In this document: positions 62,422 through 64,000 of the stretch, in pieces
Layout: each line of letters begins with the position of its first letter
Position numbering within the stretch: the stretch's first letter is position 1
Assembly (NCBI GenBank): GCA_026874595.1
Contig: CM049307.1
Span: 60,768,870-60,832,869, forward strand
Source: Sipunculus nudus
Taxonomy: Eukaryota; Annelida; Sipuncula; Golfingiida; Sipunculidae
Length of the DNA: 64,000 nt
Direction of reading: 5' to 3'
Position numbers and translations under genes: made by a program
The notes under the pieces: generated by a model
Told to the model about the DNA's origin: nothing
The model's database searches: none
The model's input: only the letters and a program-made list of their open reading frames with translations

Positions 62422-64000
62422 CAACAAGTGACCCATGGGTCATGACGCTCAGCTGACTGGGAAGAGATTTGCCAAAGGAAATTTTATCATCTGAATTGTA
62501 GTATATACCCATTCAACTGAAGCATCAAACAGATTAACCAACAGGCCAAGATTGTGACTGTATTTATATATCTCAAAAATAGAGAAAAAATGCATAAACT
62601 TTAAAAAAATACAGGTGGTTCCACCAGTCTGCAGAAACTAATAAAAACACTTAATGGTCAATATCTATGCAAAGAATCATGGTGAACTCTGCATAAGTTG
62701 TTCAGATACTTCAGCTTTTGTATCAAATTTTCCATTATTCTGAGGGATACTTCGGAGTCCTATAGCTTGAAGGATATGGGTAAAAGAGACCTAATTTCAA
62801 GTTTCCATGGAGACTTTTCATGGGTCTCCCAGTGTGTCAAGGATGAAGATTCTAGGTCCAGTTGTTATGATTTGTGCCCTGTTCACAGATGTTCATATCT
62901 TCATAGGTCTCAAAAATAGAGAAAATAATTCGTAAAAAAAAAAACGAACAAATACAGGTGGTGCCATCAGTCTGCAGAAACTGATGAAACACTCCATGAT
63001 CAATATCGATACAAACAATTATGGTGATCGCTGCACTAGTTGTTCAGATACTTCAGCTTTTGTATCAATTTTTCCATTATTCTGAGCTTTACTTTGGAGT
63101 GCCATAGCTAAAAGGATTTGGGTAACAGAGACCTAATTTCAGGTTTCCATGTAGACTTTTCATGGGTCTCCCTGTGTATCAAGAATGAAGATTCTAGGTC
63201 CAGTCATTACGATTTGTACCATGTTGACAGAAAACTACATCCTTAAAGGTCTCAAAAATAGAGAAAAAAAATTGTAAAAAATTTAAAAAATACAGGTGGC
63301 ATCACCAGTCTGCAGGAACTGATGGAACACCTCTTGATTTATATGTATGCCAAAAATCATGACCATCAGTTCTGTAGTTATTGAGATGTTGCAGTTTGTT
63401 TTTATCAAATTTTCCATTATTCTGGGGGGTAATTGGGAGCCCCACAGCTCAAAGGATATGGGTAACAGAGACCTTATTTCAGGTTTCTATGGAGACTTTT
63501 CATAGGTCTCTCACTGTGTCAGAAATGATGATTCTAGGTCCAGTCTTTACAATTTGTGCCCTGTTGACAGATGTTCACATTTTTAAAGGTCTCAAAAATA
63601 GCGAAAACAATTTGTAAAAAATCGAAAAATACAGGTGACGCAACCAGTCTGCAGATAGTGATGAAACTTCTCATGATCAATATGTATGCCAAAAATAATG
63701 ACCATCAGTGATGTAGTTAATGAGATATTGAAGTTTTTGTATGAAATTTTTTACTATTCTGGGGGGATACTTTGGGGCCCCATAGCTTGAAGGATATGGG
63801 TAACAGAGACCTAAATTCTGGTTTCCATGGAGACTTTTCATAAGTCTCTCAGTTTGTTAAGAATTAAGATTCTAGGTCCAGTCTTTACGATTTGTGCCCT
63901 GTTAACAGATGTTCACATTTTTAAAGGTCTCAAAAATAGAGAAAAAAATTCGTAAAAAATTGAAAAATACAGGTGGCGCCACCAGTCTGCAGGAAGTGAT
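62422..64000 (+). mobile_element. repeat A-like 5' end with a 340-bp tandem core, runs off the window
   Basis: Start CAACAAGTGACCCATGGGTC followed by ATGACGCTCAGCTGAC, typical of family A, but the core is different: CTCAAAAATAGAG recurs at about 62572, 62908, 63251, 63591 and 63930 (period 336-343). Each unit carries ACAGGTGG.GCCACCAGTCTG or a variant; the last (63972-63983) is a perfect GGTGGCGCCACC. Confidence 0.8.

Noticed and set aside
51964-64000. A second protein-coding gene in the right-hand 12 kb
   Set aside because: No splice-bounded conserved coding segment was recognised; open frames are short and mostly fall in repeats.

Overview
The window looks like a piece of a lophotrochozoan genome, most likely a bivalve mollusc. 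It is AT-rich, intron-dense and loaded with non-autonomous repeats that have the pearl/HINE-like layout known from oysters and clams: a tandem-repeat core, an (ACGG)n microsatellite and a terminal hairpin. The organism call is inference; the repeats and exons are read directly.

One protein-coding gene is recognisable. It is the orthologue of the deubiquitinase USP7 (HAUSP), on the minus strand, spread over about 49 kb in about 30 small exons. I placed 29 consecutive or near-consecutive exons from the MATH/TRAF domain (47728) to the stop codon (2982), plus a tentative acidic N-terminal exon at 51850-51963. All junctions between exon 2 and exon 29 keep the reading frame. The catalytic triad is present: Cys in exon 7, His in exon 13, Asp in exon 14. 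So are the UBL2 acidic patch and the C-terminal activating tail. Two pieces were not found: the penultimate exon (human residues about 1038-1067), and a short exon needed to reconcile phase between the acidic exon and exon 2. The promoter and first exon must lie at or beyond the right edge.

Layout from left to right: 1-2979 is downstream sequence with a degenerate minisatellite and a (CA)n array; 2980-3083 is the last exon; 4033-8594 is composite repeat A; 9010-9867 holds two exons; 10168-12473 is repeat C, a 288-bp array rich in TGACCT half-sites; 12790-12958 is an exon; 13381-14605 is repeat B; 14704-17321 is repeat A; 17504-20502 holds five exons; 20503-24650 is a large intron with a TTAA-flanked element and repeat F; 24651-28753 holds seven exons; 29068-30242 is repeat B; 30575-30957 is exon 14 with five tandem splice donors; 31191-34816 and 35601-37470 are repeats A flanking exon 13; 37700-41941 holds six exons around repeat B and a triplicated acceptor; 42300-44864 is repeat A; 45096-47728 holds the five MATH exons, the last carrying a 39-bp tandem repeat over its donor; 48600-50690 is repeat E followed by a decayed repeat A; 51850-51963 is the tentative N-terminal exon; 51964-64000 is intron or upstream sequence with repeats D inside F, B, and a 340-bp array that runs off the end.

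The most interesting signals are of two kinds. First, three separate USP7 exons have tandem duplications that multiply a splice site: a 59-bp unit x5 at a donor, a 39-bp unit x4 at a donor, and a 235-bp unit x3 at an acceptor. Second, at least five dissimilar repeat families share one architecture, and several share a GGTGGCGCCACC palindrome or GTATCC-type terminal hairpins, which suggests one mobilising machinery. Family C also carries regularly spaced perfect DR1 nuclear-receptor half-site arrays.
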